DNA of 64,000 nt from Spirochaetota bacterium (GCA_029562645.1 JAKQUI010000005.1:195961-259960); one strand, 5' to 3'; positions 34,127-42,919 are shown, numbered from the stretch's first letter. Notes: generated by a model not told the origin, from the sequence alone. Numbers and translations: made by a program.

Positions 34127-35512
34127 TTACAATAGCTTGAATCTGCGCAATCGCTCTGCTCGCTTCAGCTCGCGGGTAAATTGCTTCTCGCTGCGCGGCT
34201 GCCATGCGGGCCCGTAGAGCTTCTTGAGCATCCTGATCGCCTCTTCCGGCGTCTGGCCGGTGTTTTCCGTATGGCGTCTCCAGAACGATTCCCACCAGTC
34301 GGGCGGCTCGATCTTGTCGCCGTCGAATTCCGTGGGCCGTCCGGTGGTATCGGCAACCACCAGGCTTCCCGCATAGTCGCCCTCCGCATAGACGCGCTTC
34401 AGTTGGCCGGCAATCTCCCGCATGTCGGCCTCGGAGATCACGCCGTTGCTGGTGGCCTTGTAGAACTGCACCGTGACGCGAACGGGGAAGCGCTCGTCGC
34501 GCTCGATCGGGATGCCGCCGATCTCGGTGAAGGGCCCCTCGACCGTTCCATGGCCGATGACCGCCGATTCGACGTCGCTTCGTCTCGCGGCGGAGGGCGG
34601 CGACTTCATCATGCCGCAGCCGGCCGAGTCCATCATCTTGTAACGCATCGGACGACGCTGCTTGAGGGGAACTTGTATCAGGAGCACCATGTTCAGTCCG
34701 TTCTGTCCCGCCGCGTCGACGGTGGTGTTCGTGCCGCCGTTCGTTCCAACTTCGGAGATGAAGTCGCTCATCCGTTTTCCGGTCAACGAAGCGCGTTTCC
34801 CGCTCTTGTTGAAAAACAATCGTTGGCCCCAGGTGCGTCCCGCCTGGAAGGCGTCCCGTTTGTTGTCGATGACGGTGGCGCTGGCGCCCTCCCGCGTGGC
34901 GAGTATGGCGAGCACCGCCGGATCGTCGCCGTAGGACTGGTAGTTGAAGAGCACCGGGTTGAACTCCGCGATCCCCTTCTTCGGGACCGGCAGGAAGCAG
35001 GCCTGCGCGCTCACCAGCACATGCGTATCGCGCTTGGCGAGAAGCGATTGTGCGCGTCCCTTCCACGAGCCGGGATCGGTAAGATACTTTCGCATATTGG
35101 ACAGATATTCCTTGAGCGTGATCCGGCGAAGCGGCTTGCTCTTTTCGTTTCCCACCAGCAGGAAGAAACGGTCCGGACTGATGTCGGCGCTCTCGTCGGA
35201 AAAGTTGGGATGGCGGATCACCGGCATGCAGCTGAGGCTGAATCGCCCGGTTTCCGGGTCCTTCGTCTGGACCTGTATCGTCATGTCGCTGATGTTCGGG
35301 CCAACGCTCGAGCCCTTGTATCGGCCAGTGTCCTCCCAGGTCACGTTCAGGATCCCCAGGCCGTGCTTCCGGGCGAGTCCCTGCGCCATGACGTTTCCCA
35401 CCATGCCGGACGTTTTTGCGATAACCTCGTGGTAGGTTCCCGTGCGAACGGCGGCCTGCGCGGCCGGTTGTGCCAACAAACTCAGGGATAGTATCATAAT
35501 GAGTCGTAGCAT
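34127..35512 (-). CDS. Secreted protein of unknown function
   Basis: A 461-residue exported protein: signal peptide MLRLIMILSLSLLAQPAAQA, then a compact mature domain. Two features stand out: a GMVGNVMAQGLARKHGLGIL segment near the N-terminus, and FNPVLFNYQSYGDDPAVLAI with GTNGGTNTTVDAAGQNG in the middle. Residues around MMDSAGCGMMKSPPSAARRS are unusual. I recognise no family and see no catalytic signature. The C-terminal 100 residues hold tryptophan-rich PPDWWESFWRRHTENTG and a basic end. The start ATG 35512 has GAAGGAG eight bases upstream; another in-frame ATG is five codons earlier. The gene ends beside the repeat island. Confidence 0.65.
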   Translation of the reverse strand: MLRLIMILSLSLLAQPAAQAAVRTGTYHEVIAKTSGMVGNVMAQGLARKHGLGILNVTWEDTGRYKGSSVGPNISDMTIQVQTKDPETGRFSLSCMPVIRHPNFSDESADISPDRFFLLVGNEKSKPLRRITLKEYLSNMRKYLTDPGSWKGRAQSLLAKRDTHVLVSAQACFLPVPKKGIAEFNPVLFNYQSYGDDPAVLAILATREGASATVIDNKRDAFQAGRTWGQRLFFNKSGKRASLTGKRMSDFISEVGTNGGTNTTVDAAGQNGLNMVLLIQVPLKQRRPMRYKMMDSAGCGMMKSPPSAARRSDVESAVIGHGTVEGPFTEIGGIPIERDERFPVRVTVQFYKATSNGVISEADMREIAGQLKRVYAEGDYAGSLVVADTTGRPTEFDGDKIEPPDWWESFWRRHTENTGQTPEEAIRMLKKLYGPAWQPRSEKQFTRELKRAERLRRFKLL

Positions 35513-35710
35513 TGCATTCTCCTTCATTTTTGGTATGATAGCCACCTGGTCCTTCGACCGATATGGCGGGGCACTCGTTCCATGGTTGAATAAAAAAATT
35601 GACGGTTTTCGCGGGGCGATGCGAACCTGCCGCAATGAGAGGCGCTGCGCGCATGCCCGCAATGCGGCACGGGTGGGCGGTAAAAAATAATTTAAGGTGC
35701 AATATTTCAT

Positions 35711-35738
35711 TTGACACGACCTCGATCGTGCCAATACT
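35711..35738 (+). promoter_or_regulatory. Candidate pyrBC promoter
   Basis: TTGACA (35711-35716), 16-base spacer, AATACT (35733-35738), 12 bases before the pyrB ATG. The spacer contains CACGA and TCGTG arms. The predicted leader is only a few bases, so no attenuator or PyrR-type leader is seen. Confidence 0.5.
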
Positions 35739-35750
35739 ACGGCTTTCAAG

Positions 35751-36695
35751 ATGACCGGCCTCAATCGAAAAGACCTTCTCGACATCCAAGACCTCTCCCT
35801 CGACGAAATTAATCTCATCTGCAACAATGCCCGGTACTTCAAGGACCTCTTTACGCGCTCGGTGAAGACCGTGCCGGTCCTTCGCGGGAAGACGGTCTGC
35901 TGCCTCTTCTACGAGCCGTCCACGAGAACCAAGCTCTCCTTCGAGCTGGCCGCCAAGCGCCTCTCGGCGGACCTCATCAACATCGCGGTGTCCACCTCCA
36001 GCGTGGTCAAGGGGGAGAGTCTCATCGATACGGTGCATACGCTCGAGGCCATGAAGGCCGATTACATCGTCATGCGGCATGCGGTGTCACTGGCACCGCA
36101 TTTTTTATCTAAAAATATCGGCGCCTCGGTCATCAACGCCGGCGACGGCTTCCACGCGCACCCCACGCAGGCGATGCTGGACGCCTATTCCATTCTCGAG
36201 AAGCGCGGGTCGCTCGCCGGCCTGCACATCGGCATCGTGGGCGACATCAAGCACTCGCGCGTGGCGCGCTCCGACATCGAGGTGTTCAACAAGCTGGGCG
36301 CGAAGGTCACGCTCTGCGGTCCGCCCACGCTGGTGCCCGACGAGTTTCGCCAATACGGCGTGGACATCACCTACGACCTCGACGGCCTGATCGGGAAGCT
36401 GGACGTCATCAACATGCTGCGCATCCAGAAGGAGCGCCAGAAGGGATCGCACTTCCCCTCCATCCGCGAGTACCACCGTCAGTTCGCGCTCACCAACGAG
36501 CGGTTGCGGCGCTGCAAGCCGGACATCATCGTGATGCACCCGGGGCCCATCAACCGCGGGATCGAGATCGACGACGGCGCGGCCAACAGCGCCAACGCCA
36601 TCATAGAGGAGCAGGTGACCAACGGCGTGGCGGTGCGGATGTCGATCTTCTACCTGCTGGCGGGCGGCGCGCCGCTGGAGGGCATCGGGGAATGA
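35751..36695 (+). CDS. pyrB: Aspartate carbamoyltransferase, catalytic chain
   Basis: Joins carbamoyl phosphate and aspartate in pyrimidine synthesis. Signature motifs: FYEPSTRTKLSFELAAKRL (carbamoyl phosphate site, about residue 50), HPTQAMLDAYS, VGDIKHSRVARSD and MHPGPINRGIEI. Length 314 residues is normal for the catalytic chain. No pyrI regulatory chain is nearby. The ATG at 35751 lacks a Shine-Dalgarno, and a promoter lies 12 bases upstream. The stop is one base from the pyrC start, so the two are an operon. Confidence 0.95.
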   Translation: MTGLNRKDLLDIQDLSLDEINLICNNARYFKDLFTRSVKTVPVLRGKTVCCLFYEPSTRTKLSFELAAKRLSADLINIAVSTSSVVKGESLIDTVHTLEAMKADYIVMRHAVSLAPHFLSKNIGASVINAGDGFHAHPTQAMLDAYSILEKRGSLAGLHIGIVGDIKHSRVARSDIEVFNKLGAKVTLCGPPTLVPDEFRQYGVDITYDLDGLIGKLDVINMLRIQKERQKGSHFPSIREYHRQFALTNERLRRCKPDIIVMHPGPINRGIEIDDGAANSANAIIEEQVTNGVAVRMSIFYLLAGGAPLEGIGE

Positions 36696-36696
36696 T

Positions 36697-37971
36697 ATGA
36701 AACTTGTGATAAAAAACGGCCGGGTGATCGACCCGGCCTCGCATACCGACGACCGGCGCGACGTTCTCGTGGAGGACGGCTTCATCGCGAAGATCGCGGC
36801 GAACATCGCCGACAGCGTCGACGAGACCATCGACGCCGCCGGGTGCGTCGTCCTGCCGGGCCTTATCGACATGCACGTGCACTTCCGCGAGCCCGGCCGC
36901 GAGGACATCGAGACGATCATCGGCGGGTCGACGGTCGCGGCGAAGGGGGGCTTCACCTCCGTGTGCACCATGCCCAACACCGTCCCGCCGATCGACAACC
37001 AGGCCCTGGTGCGCTTCATCAAGCTCGAGGCGGAGCAGGGCCCCATCAACATCTTCCCCATCGCCACCATCACCAAGGGCGGGCAGGGCGAGGAGATCAG
37101 CGAGATGGGCGAGCTCGTGAAGGTGGGGGCCGTGGGCTTCTCCGACGACGGCAAGCCCGTGATGAGCTCCATCGTGATGCGCCGCGCGCTCGAGTATGCG
37201 CGCATGTTCGACGTCCCCATCATCACCCATTCGGAGGACGCGCAGCTCGCGAACGGCGGGATCATGAACGAGGGCGCCAACTCAGTACTGCTGGGCCTGC
37301 CGGGCATCCCGAAGGCGGCGGAGGAGGTGATGATCGCGCGCGATATGATCCTCGCGCGGCTCGCCAAGGGGCGCGTCCACGTAGCGCACGTCTCCTCCGG
37401 CGGGTCGGTCGAGATCATCCGGCGCGCCAAGAGCGACGCGGTGCGCGTGACCTGCGAGACGGCGCCGCACTACTTCGCGCTCACCGACGACGCGGTCGAG
37501 CAGCACCTCTCCATGGCGAAGATGAACCCGCCGCTCAGGACCGAGGAGGACCGGCAGGCGATCATCGCGGGCCTGCGCGACGGCAGCGTGGACGTGATCG
37601 CGACCGACCACGCGCCGCACCCCATCAACGAGAAGATGCAGGAGATCGAGTACGCGCCCTTCGGCATCATCGGCCTGGAGACGGCCGTTCCGCTCATCGT
37701 CACCGTGTTGGTGCGCGAGAACGGCTTTTCGCTCCTGCAGGCCTTCGAGAAGGTCACCATCAACCCGGCGCGCATCCTCAAGCTCGATCGCGGCGCCCTG
37801 CAGGAGGGCGCCGCCGCCGATATCACCGTGATCGATCCGGAAAAAAAGGTCCTGATCGATCAGGCCTTCATCGCCTCGAAGTGCAAGAACACGCCCTTCC
37901 TGGGACGCGAGCTCTACGGCTCGGTGGAGTGGACGATCTGCGGGGGGAGGGTCGTGTATCGGAAGGGATGA
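36697..37971 (+). CDS. pyrC: Dihydroorotase, type I
   Basis: Cyclises carbamoyl aspartate to dihydroorotate. An amidohydrolase fold with zinc ligands in DMHVHFREPGREDIETI, a metal-bridging position in PIITHSEDAQL, HVAHVSSGGSVEI, and the catalytic Asp in IATDHAPH. The C-terminal composite domain includes LDRGALQEGAAADITVIDPE. The type I features (SFADDGKP-like block reads GFSDDGKPV) and length 424 residues agree. The start ATG lies one base after pyrB; the stop overlaps two ATG codons, the upstream edge of a small open frame. Confidence 0.95.
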   Translation: MKLVIKNGRVIDPASHTDDRRDVLVEDGFIAKIAANIADSVDETIDAAGCVVLPGLIDMHVHFREPGREDIETIIGGSTVAAKGGFTSVCTMPNTVPPIDNQALVRFIKLEAEQGPINIFPIATITKGGQGEEISEMGELVKVGAVGFSDDGKPVMSSIVMRRALEYARMFDVPIITHSEDAQLANGGIMNEGANSVLLGLPGIPKAAEEVMIARDMILARLAKGRVHVAHVSSGGSVEIIRRAKSDAVRVTCETAPHYFALTDDAVEQHLSMAKMNPPLRTEEDRQAIIAGLRDGSVDVIATDHAPHPINEKMQEIEYAPFGIIGLETAVPLIVTVLVRENGFSLLQAFEKVTINPARILKLDRGALQEGAAADITVIDPEKKVLIDQAFIASKCKNTPFLGRELYGSVEWTICGGRVVYRKG

Positions 37972-37975
37972 TGGA

Positions 37976-38134
37976 ATGGTGGCCTCGGATCACGATTCCG
38001 CATCGCATTACGCAGAGTCTCCCGCGGTCGAGGGGGCTCTGACCCCGGAAGAAATCCGCCGGATGCTTGCCGCATACCTCGAACGCTTCATGTGGATCAA
38101 CACCGTTCCCCGCGAGAAGCTGCCGTGGGAGTGA
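37976..38134 (+). CDS. Small 52-residue protein after pyrBC, unknown
   Basis: An ATG at 37976, five bases after the pyrC stop, opens a 52-residue frame with AAGGGA in front. The second half (LTPEEIRRMLAAYLERFMWI, then NTVPREKLPWE) reads like a real amphipathic helix and C-terminal tail. The first 20 residues are low complexity. No family is recognised. It would be the third gene of the pyr operon. Confidence 0.45.
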   Translation: MVASDHDSASHYAESPAVEGALTPEEIRRMLAAYLERFMWINTVPREKLPWE

Positions 38135-38155
38135 CTCTCGCGGCGCAGCCTGGCA

Positions 38156-39184
38156 TTATTCGATGAATGTTCTGATCCGCGGGGCGATCGCGTCCCGTTC
38201 GCACAGAAACGAGAAATGCCCGCATGCGCCGGTGTTCTCGATCGTTTTGGCCCTGACCAGGCGCGCATACTCGAGCGCGCCTTGGGGAAGCACCATGCGG
38301 TCGCCCGGCGATACGATGACAAGCGTCCGTGCCCGCACCCGCGCCGCGGCGCGCGCGAGCGATCCGCCGTACGGTCGCGCGATATCGTGGGTCACAATCG
38401 CGCGCACCTGCCACGCCCAGTCCTCCGCGCGATAGGCGGCGAGCGCCGTTTCCGTGGCATTCAGCAGGGCCGGATAGTTCTCCGGCGGCACCTGCGTGAT
38501 GAAAAATTCCGGTGTGCGCGACATGAGCGCATGGGTCGGGGCGATGAGCCGCATGGCGGTCCGATTGCCGTCCTTCATGCCGCGCGCGGCCTCGATGAGG
38601 GCCACCTGCGAGTTCCACAGCAACAGCTCGTGCGTGGTGATTCGCGGGGTCCCCGCGATCGCGACGACGCGCGTCATCATGTCCGGATGGGAGACCGACC
38701 ACTCGAGCGCCTGCAGGGCGCCCATGGAGATCCCCATCACCGCATGCAGCCGTTCGAGCTTCAGGTGCCCGGTGACGAGCGCGCGCTGCACATTCACCAG
38801 GTCGCGCACGGTCATCGGGGGAAGCTCGGTGACGCCGTGGCGCGCGCGATTTGAGGGCGAGGTGGAAACGCCGTTGCCGGGATTGTCCACGGCGATGACG
38901 AACCACCGCGAACTGTCCGCCGCCTTCCCGGGGCCGATGTAGCCGAGATCGGCGAGCTCCTTCGAGGTCCCCATGAGCCAGGTGGGGAACAGCACCGCGT
39001 TAGTTTTATCGGCGTTGAGCGCGCCGTAGGTGCGATAAGCGATGCGCAGCCTCGGGATCGTGCGGCCGCTTTCAAGCGGGACGCCCTGTAGCTCCGCGGA
39101 GGAGAGTTCGCCATCGGCATGGAGCAGGGGCGCCATCGTCATGAGGAAAACGGCGGCGAGGGCGCTTCCGATCAATGGTTTCAT
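38156..39184 (-). CDS. Exported alpha/beta hydrolase of the homoserine acetyltransferase-like group
   Basis: A 342-residue protein with a signal peptide (MKPLIGSALAAVFLMTMAPL, cleavage near LHA). The fold follows MetX: LRIAYRTYGALNADKTNAVL, FVIAVDNPGNGVSTSPSN, MTVRDLVNVQRALVTGHLKL. The nucleophile serine is in MGISMGALQALEW (GxSMG), with late Asp (SPGDRMVLP) and His (TGACGHFSFL). True MetX enzymes are cytoplasmic, so export argues for a hydrolase with another substrate. The ATG at 39184 has GGAGG eight bases upstream. It forms a minus-strand pair with the SGNH hydrolase gene behind it. Confidence 0.8.
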   Translation of the reverse strand: MKPLIGSALAAVFLMTMAPLLHADGELSSAELQGVPLESGRTIPRLRIAYRTYGALNADKTNAVLFPTWLMGTSKELADLGYIGPGKAADSSRWFVIAVDNPGNGVSTSPSNRARHGVTELPPMTVRDLVNVQRALVTGHLKLERLHAVMGISMGALQALEWSVSHPDMMTRVVAIAGTPRITTHELLLWNSQVALIEAARGMKDGNRTAMRLIAPTHALMSRTPEFFITQVPPENYPALLNATETALAAYRAEDWAWQVRAIVTHDIARPYGGSLARAAARVRARTLVIVSPGDRMVLPQGALEYARLVRAKTIENTGACGHFSFLCERDAIAPRIRTFIE

Positions 39185-39242
39185 TGTAAACCTCCGTGAT
39201 TGCTTCGACGGCGGTGCGCGATCACCCGAGTGGCCGCGCGCG

Positions 39243-39866
39243 TTACCGAAACACCTGCATGATCGCCTCGGCCATGAGCCGGTAGCCTTCCACCGTGGGA
39301 TGCACCATGTCGGATTGCACGAGCGTTCGGAAGGCGGCGCCATCGGCGATCGCGCGCGCCCAGTGCGCATGCACCCGCGCGATGGACACGCCGTTCTCAC
39401 GCGCGAGCTCCTCCATCTTTTCATAGAACTCGTTGGCGCGTTCGTTTTCGCGTGTGTCGCCCAGACAGACCGACGTGACGAGCACGGTCTCGGCGGAGGT
39501 ATCGTTGATGAGCGAATCGATGATGGCCTGCAGGTAGTTCTTGTACTGCGCGGCCGGGTAGCCCATGAACATGTCGTTCAGGGCGAACTGGACCAGCACG
39601 CAATCGGGGTCGAAATCGATCACGTCGCCCCGCAGGCGGTCGAGGCCGCCGTCCGCGGTGTCTCCCGGAATGCCCCGGTTGATGATTTTAAATTGCGCCT
39701 TCGGATACGTCTCGCGGAGCATCTCGCCGAGGAAATCGAGATAGCCCTTGCGCACCATCCAGCCGTTGGTGAGCGAATCGCCGATGGCGACGATGGTGAT
39801 CGGTTCGCCGGCGCGCAGCGACTGGATCGTCAAATCAGGTCTGTTGGAGGGATGTGATTTCTGCAT
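39243..39866 (-). CDS. SGNH/GDSL-type esterase
   Basis: A 207-residue esterase or lipase of the SGNH superfamily. Conserved blocks: I, IVAIGDSLTNGW (nucleophile Ser, about residue 30); II, INRGIPGDTADGGLDRL (Gly); III, VLVQFALNDMF (Asn); V, SDMVHPTVEGYRLMAEA (Asp and His). No signal peptide, so it is cytoplasmic or exported otherwise. Substrates in the family range from acyl esters to lysophospholipids. It reads in the same direction as the following alpha/beta hydrolase gene with a 58-base gap. Confidence 0.85.
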   Translation of the reverse strand: MQKSHPSNRPDLTIQSLRAGEPITIVAIGDSLTNGWMVRKGYLDFLGEMLRETYPKAQFKIINRGIPGDTADGGLDRLRGDVIDFDPDCVLVQFALNDMFMGYPAAQYKNYLQAIIDSLINDTSAETVLVTSVCLGDTRENERANEFYEKMEELARENGVSIARVHAHWARAIADGAAFRTLVQSDMVHPTVEGYRLMAEAIMQVFR

Positions 39867-39947
39867 GATGCCTCGACACGTTTTGCGGCTGCATGGTGCG
39901 ATCGACGAAGGCCAAACGCAAGTAAAAATACCCTACCGGTAATTTAT

Positions 39948-39999
39948 TTGACAGAACGGGGGTATGTGCGATAGAGTGCATTTTATTAGGATTCCTAAT
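39948..39999 (+). promoter_or_regulatory. Promoter and palindromic operator upstream of the YgbA-type gene
   Basis: TTGACA (39948-39953), 18-base spacer, TAGAGT (39972-39977). The perfect palindrome ATTAGGA-T-TCCTAAT follows at 39985-39999, where transcription should start. The stretch TGCATTTT just before it resembles half of an NsrR site. The palindrome is well placed to act as a repressor site; the regulator is unknown. Confidence 0.5.
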
Positions 40000-40017
40000 T
40001 ATTATTGGTTATTGCTT

Positions 40018-40377
40018 ATGAAACGATCATCAGACGTACTCGAACGAGACATTGGGACGCTGGCGAATTTCATCGGGATCTATTGCGGGCGCGTACATGC
40101 GGAACAGAAGAAGAAGCGAGTGCAGGCGGGCGGGGCGGTGGGGACGCTCGTCAATCGACACGCGGTCGCGCTGTGCGGCGAATGCGCGGCGCTTTTGCTG
40201 CACGCCGCGAGCAAGCGCCTCATCTGCCCGTACGATCCGAAGCCGAACTGCAAGCGCTGCCCCACGCATTGCTATGCGCCCGGGCACCGCGAGCGGATCC
40301 GCGCGGTGATGCGCTTCTCCGGGATGCATCTCGTCCGTCGCGGGAGGATCGATCTGCTGCTTCATTTTTTTCGATAG
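40018..40377 (+). CDS. YgbA family protein (nitrous-oxide-stimulated promoter family)
   Basis: A 119-residue protein of the YgbA_NO family, whose Escherichia coli member is induced by nitric oxide; the biochemical role is poorly known. The conserved cysteine-rich core is clear: LCGECAALLLHAASKRLICPYDP, NCKRCPTHCYAPGHRERIR, VMRFSGMHLVRRGR. The cysteines (LCGEC, ICP, CKRCPTHC) suggest a metal or Fe-S centre. I start at ATG 40018 (MKRSSDVLERDIG); an ATG at 39964 precedes the palindrome and is unlikely. No strong Shine-Dalgarno. A cupin gene follows after nine bases in the same direction. Confidence 0.85.
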   Translation: MKRSSDVLERDIGTLANFIGIYCGRVHAEQKKKRVQAGGAVGTLVNRHAVALCGECAALLLHAASKRLICPYDPKPNCKRCPTHCYAPGHRERIRAVMRFSGMHLVRRGRIDLLLHFFR

Positions 40378-40386
40378 GAGAATGCC

Positions 40387-40728
40387 ATGGGAACACATGC
40401 GGGAACAATCGAGGAGTACGCGCGCGGCGGGATCGCGCTGGCGGGGGCGATTGACGTCCAGCAGGACGCGGTGGTGAGCAAAACGCTCATCAACAAGAAT
40501 GCGGGGACCATCACGCTGTTTGCGTTCGATGCCGGCCAGGGACTGAGCGAGCACACGGCACCCTTCGACGCCTTCGTGTACGTGGTCGAGGGAACGGTCG
40601 AGATCACCATCGCCGGGAGCGCGCATTCGGTTTCCGCGGGCGAGATGATCATCATGCCGGCCGGAAAACCGCATGCGCTTCGGGCGGTGTCGGCCTTCAA
40701 GATGCTGTTGGTGATGGTCAAGGGCTGA
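40387..40728 (+). CDS. Cupin-domain protein
   Basis: A 113-residue single-domain cupin. The first motif is partly changed: GLSEHTAPFDAFVYVVEG keeps the His and the final Glu-Gly. The second motif reads MIIMPAGKPHALRAV with its His. Such small cupins bind one metal; activity is not predictable. GGAG lies seven bases before the ATG at 40387. Co-transcribed with the YgbA-type gene, so possibly also part of a nitric-oxide or redox-stress response (inference). Confidence 0.85.
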   Translation: MGTHAGTIEEYARGGIALAGAIDVQQDAVVSKTLINKNAGTITLFAFDAGQGLSEHTAPFDAFVYVVEGTVEITIAGSAHSVSAGEMIIMPAGKPHALRAVSAFKMLLVMVKG

Positions 40729-40763
40729 TTCCGCGGACGAAAAAATCCCTTGCGCGAAACGGG

Positions 40764-40797
40764 GCGCGCCGCTAGTGAGGGCTGATTCGCGGCGCGC
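40764..40797 (+). terminator. GC-rich hairpin after the YgbA-cupin unit
   Basis: GCGCGCCGC (40764-40772) pairs with GCGGCGCGC (40789-40797), 16-base loop, no T-run. It may weaken read-through into uppP; its role is uncertain. Confidence 0.4.
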
Positions 40798-40842
40798 GGC
40801 GCCGCGTGGCGCGTGCGTCATCATTCCCTGCGGAGTGCGTGT

Positions 40843-41649
40843 ATGAGCGAATATATCGTTGCGGTCATCCTGGGCGTCGTGGAGGGGATCACCGAATTCC
40901 TGCCGATCTCGTCCACCGGGCACCTCATCATCGTGAACCAGTTTTTCGACTTCACCGGGCCCTTCGCCAAGCTCTTCGATGTGGTCATTCAGCTCGGCGC
41001 GATCCTGTCGGTGGTCGTATACTTCTGGCGTCGGCTCATTCCCTTTGGCGGCGGCATCACCGCCGACGAGCGGAAGCGGGTCTTCGGGATATGGCTGAAA
41101 ACCATCGTGGGCGTCCTCCCGGCGCTCGCAATCGGCTTCTTCGCCGCGAAGGCGATCAAGGAGTATCTCTTCAATCCCGTGACGGTCGCCATCGCGCTCA
41201 TCGCGGGCGGCGTCGTGCTCATCGTCCTCGAGCGGCGCGCGCGGGAGAGCTCGATCACTTCGATGGACGAGCTCTCGTTTAAAACGGCGTTTCTCATCGG
41301 CATCATTCAGTGCCTGGCGATGGTGCCGGGCACCTCGCGTTCGGCCGCGACCATCATCGGGGCGATGCTCCTGGGCTCGTCGCGCGTGGTCGCCGCGGAG
41401 TTCTCGTTCTTCCTCGCCATCCCCACCATGGTCGCGGCGTCGGCCTACTCGATGCTCAAGGCCGAGAAGGCGCTGGGTGCGCACGAGCTCACGGTGCTCG
41501 GGATCGGGTTCGCGGTTTCGTTCGTGGTGGCGCTCCTGGTGATCGCGATCTTCATGCGCTTCATCACCCGCCACGACTTCAAGCCCTTCGGGTGGTACCG
41601 CATCGTCCTGGGCATCGCGGTGCTCGCGTATTTCCTATTGATCAAATAA
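40843..41649 (+). CDS. uppP: Undecaprenyl-diphosphatase (bacitracin resistance protein BacA type)
   Basis: Integral membrane phosphatase that recycles the undecaprenyl carrier for peptidoglycan and O-antigen synthesis. The signature EGITEFLPISSTGHL (about residue 15) and MVPGTSRSAATIIGAMLLG are diagnostic. About eight transmembrane segments; 268 residues is normal. GGAG lies about nine bases before the ATG at 40843; an in-frame ATG 30 bases earlier would add a non-homologous N-terminus. It appears to be transcribed alone. Confidence 0.95.
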   Translation: MSEYIVAVILGVVEGITEFLPISSTGHLIIVNQFFDFTGPFAKLFDVVIQLGAILSVVVYFWRRLIPFGGGITADERKRVFGIWLKTIVGVLPALAIGFFAAKAIKEYLFNPVTVAIALIAGGVVLIVLERRARESSITSMDELSFKTAFLIGIIQCLAMVPGTSRSAATIIGAMLLGSSRVVAAEFSFFLAIPTMVAASAYSMLKAEKALGAHELTVLGIGFAVSFVVALLVIAIFMRFITRHDFKPFGWYRIVLGIAVLAYFLLIK

Positions 41650-41738
41650 CCGGCGCGGGCGCATCCCGATTACTGTGTTGACAGAATCGGGGCCGGGCGG
41701 CTAGTTTCGCCCATCCCATCGTCAATGCGGGTCCTGCC

Positions 41739-42893
41739 ATGAAGAGATCGGTTCGTATGCAATTCCTGATCTGGTGTGCGGTCGTCGCGGTCGCCAGTGC
41801 CTCGTTTTCCTGCCGGGATGCGGGTACGCAGGCGGGAGACGAGCAGCGGATCAGCATCATCATCCCCCCATTTGTAAACACGACCGTCGCGGGCAACCGT
41901 GACGATTACGATTACCTGTCGATCGGCATCGCCGACGAACTGTCCAACCGGCTGGCCTATTCAGACCGCTTCGACGTGATCGATCCGGCCCTCCTGGTCG
42001 AGAAGATCACCCTGCGCCAGCTCGTGGGCGGCGCGAAGGACGAGAAGGCGCTCGTGGACGCATTCCTGGGACTGAAGGCCGAGTATGCCGTGATGGGGAC
42101 GGTGAGCCTGTCGGTCGATCGGAACGTGCTCACCCTGTCCGCCCGCGCCCTCCGGACCGCCGACAGGAAAACCATGGCCGAGGCGACGGAGACGGGGGAG
42201 GCGTCCGAGTGGAATCACCTTCGCGGGCTTCTCGCCTCGCGCCTCGCGGCGAAGCTGGGCGTGAAACTCAGCGGCACCGCCCTTCGGCAGCTCGCGGAGG
42301 CCGACACCAGGGAGTTCGCCGCCTTCCGCGAGAATTATATCGGCAAGCTCTACTATTACAAATCGCTCGAGGCGGGGATCAACAAGAAAGAAGACGATGT
42401 CCGCAAGTTCAAGCAGCTCTCGCTCCTGCACTACAGCAAGGCGATCGCCCGCGACGTGAACTATCAGACCGTCCGGAAGAACTATGTGCAGCTTTTCGAT
42501 TTCAAGAAGCTCCTCTCCACCAAGGAGGAGAAGAGCGCGCGGATCCAGGGACGGCTCAACGAGATGACGATCTTCGGCATCGCGAACCAGGCCGACGCGA
42601 ACAGGCACATCGCCGAATGGGCCGCAAAGAACCAGGTGCTCATCAAGTCGATGATCAACGGGCTGCCCGACGAATACCGCCTGGAGATCCAGGGGCACAC
42701 CGATTCGGCCGGCAGTCCCGCGCTGGCCGCGGCGCGGGCGAAGCAGGTGTACGACGCCCTGCGCGGCGTAGGGGTGTTCGATTTTAAAATGACCCATAAG
42801 GGCTATGGCTCTCTGAAGCGCATCCCCTGGATCCATCCCGGCGACAAGTCGAACAACCGGGTGACCTTCGCCATCGTGTCGGTCATTAAATAA
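41739..42893 (+). CDS. OmpA-like lipoprotein with TolB/FlgO-like N-terminal domain (paralogue 1)
   Basis: A 384-residue envelope protein. Signal peptide with a relaxed lipobox (AVVAVASASFSCRDAG). The first domain (about residues 35-200: ISIIIPPFVNTTVAGNRDDY, IGIADELSNRLAYSDRFDVI, YAVMGTVSL) resembles TolB-N/FlgO/CsgG-like domains. A middle part is a helical repeat. The C-terminal OmpA-like domain binds peptidoglycan: LEIQGHTDSAGSPALAAARA contains the Asp and Arg that contact diaminopimelate, then KGYGSLKRIP and NNRVTFAIV. The protein probably tethers the outer membrane to the wall. A paralogue follows 26 bases later. Confidence 0.8.
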   Translation: MKRSVRMQFLIWCAVVAVASASFSCRDAGTQAGDEQRISIIIPPFVNTTVAGNRDDYDYLSIGIADELSNRLAYSDRFDVIDPALLVEKITLRQLVGGAKDEKALVDAFLGLKAEYAVMGTVSLSVDRNVLTLSARALRTADRKTMAEATETGEASEWNHLRGLLASRLAAKLGVKLSGTALRQLAEADTREFAAFRENYIGKLYYYKSLEAGINKKEDDVRKFKQLSLLHYSKAIARDVNYQTVRKNYVQLFDFKKLLSTKEEKSARIQGRLNEMTIFGIANQADANRHIAEWAAKNQVLIKSMINGLPDEYRLEIQGHTDSAGSPALAAARAKQVYDALRGVGVFDFKMTHKGYGSLKRIPWIHPGDKSNNRVTFAIVSVIK

Positions 42894-42919
42894 TCAGATA
42901 ACCGCACCGGAGGTGTGTG

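Noticed and set aside
33891-36080. A 729-residue minus-strand frame crossing the repeat island and pyrB
   Set aside because: It runs antisense to pyrB and in the wrong frame over the exported protein gene, and has no domain.
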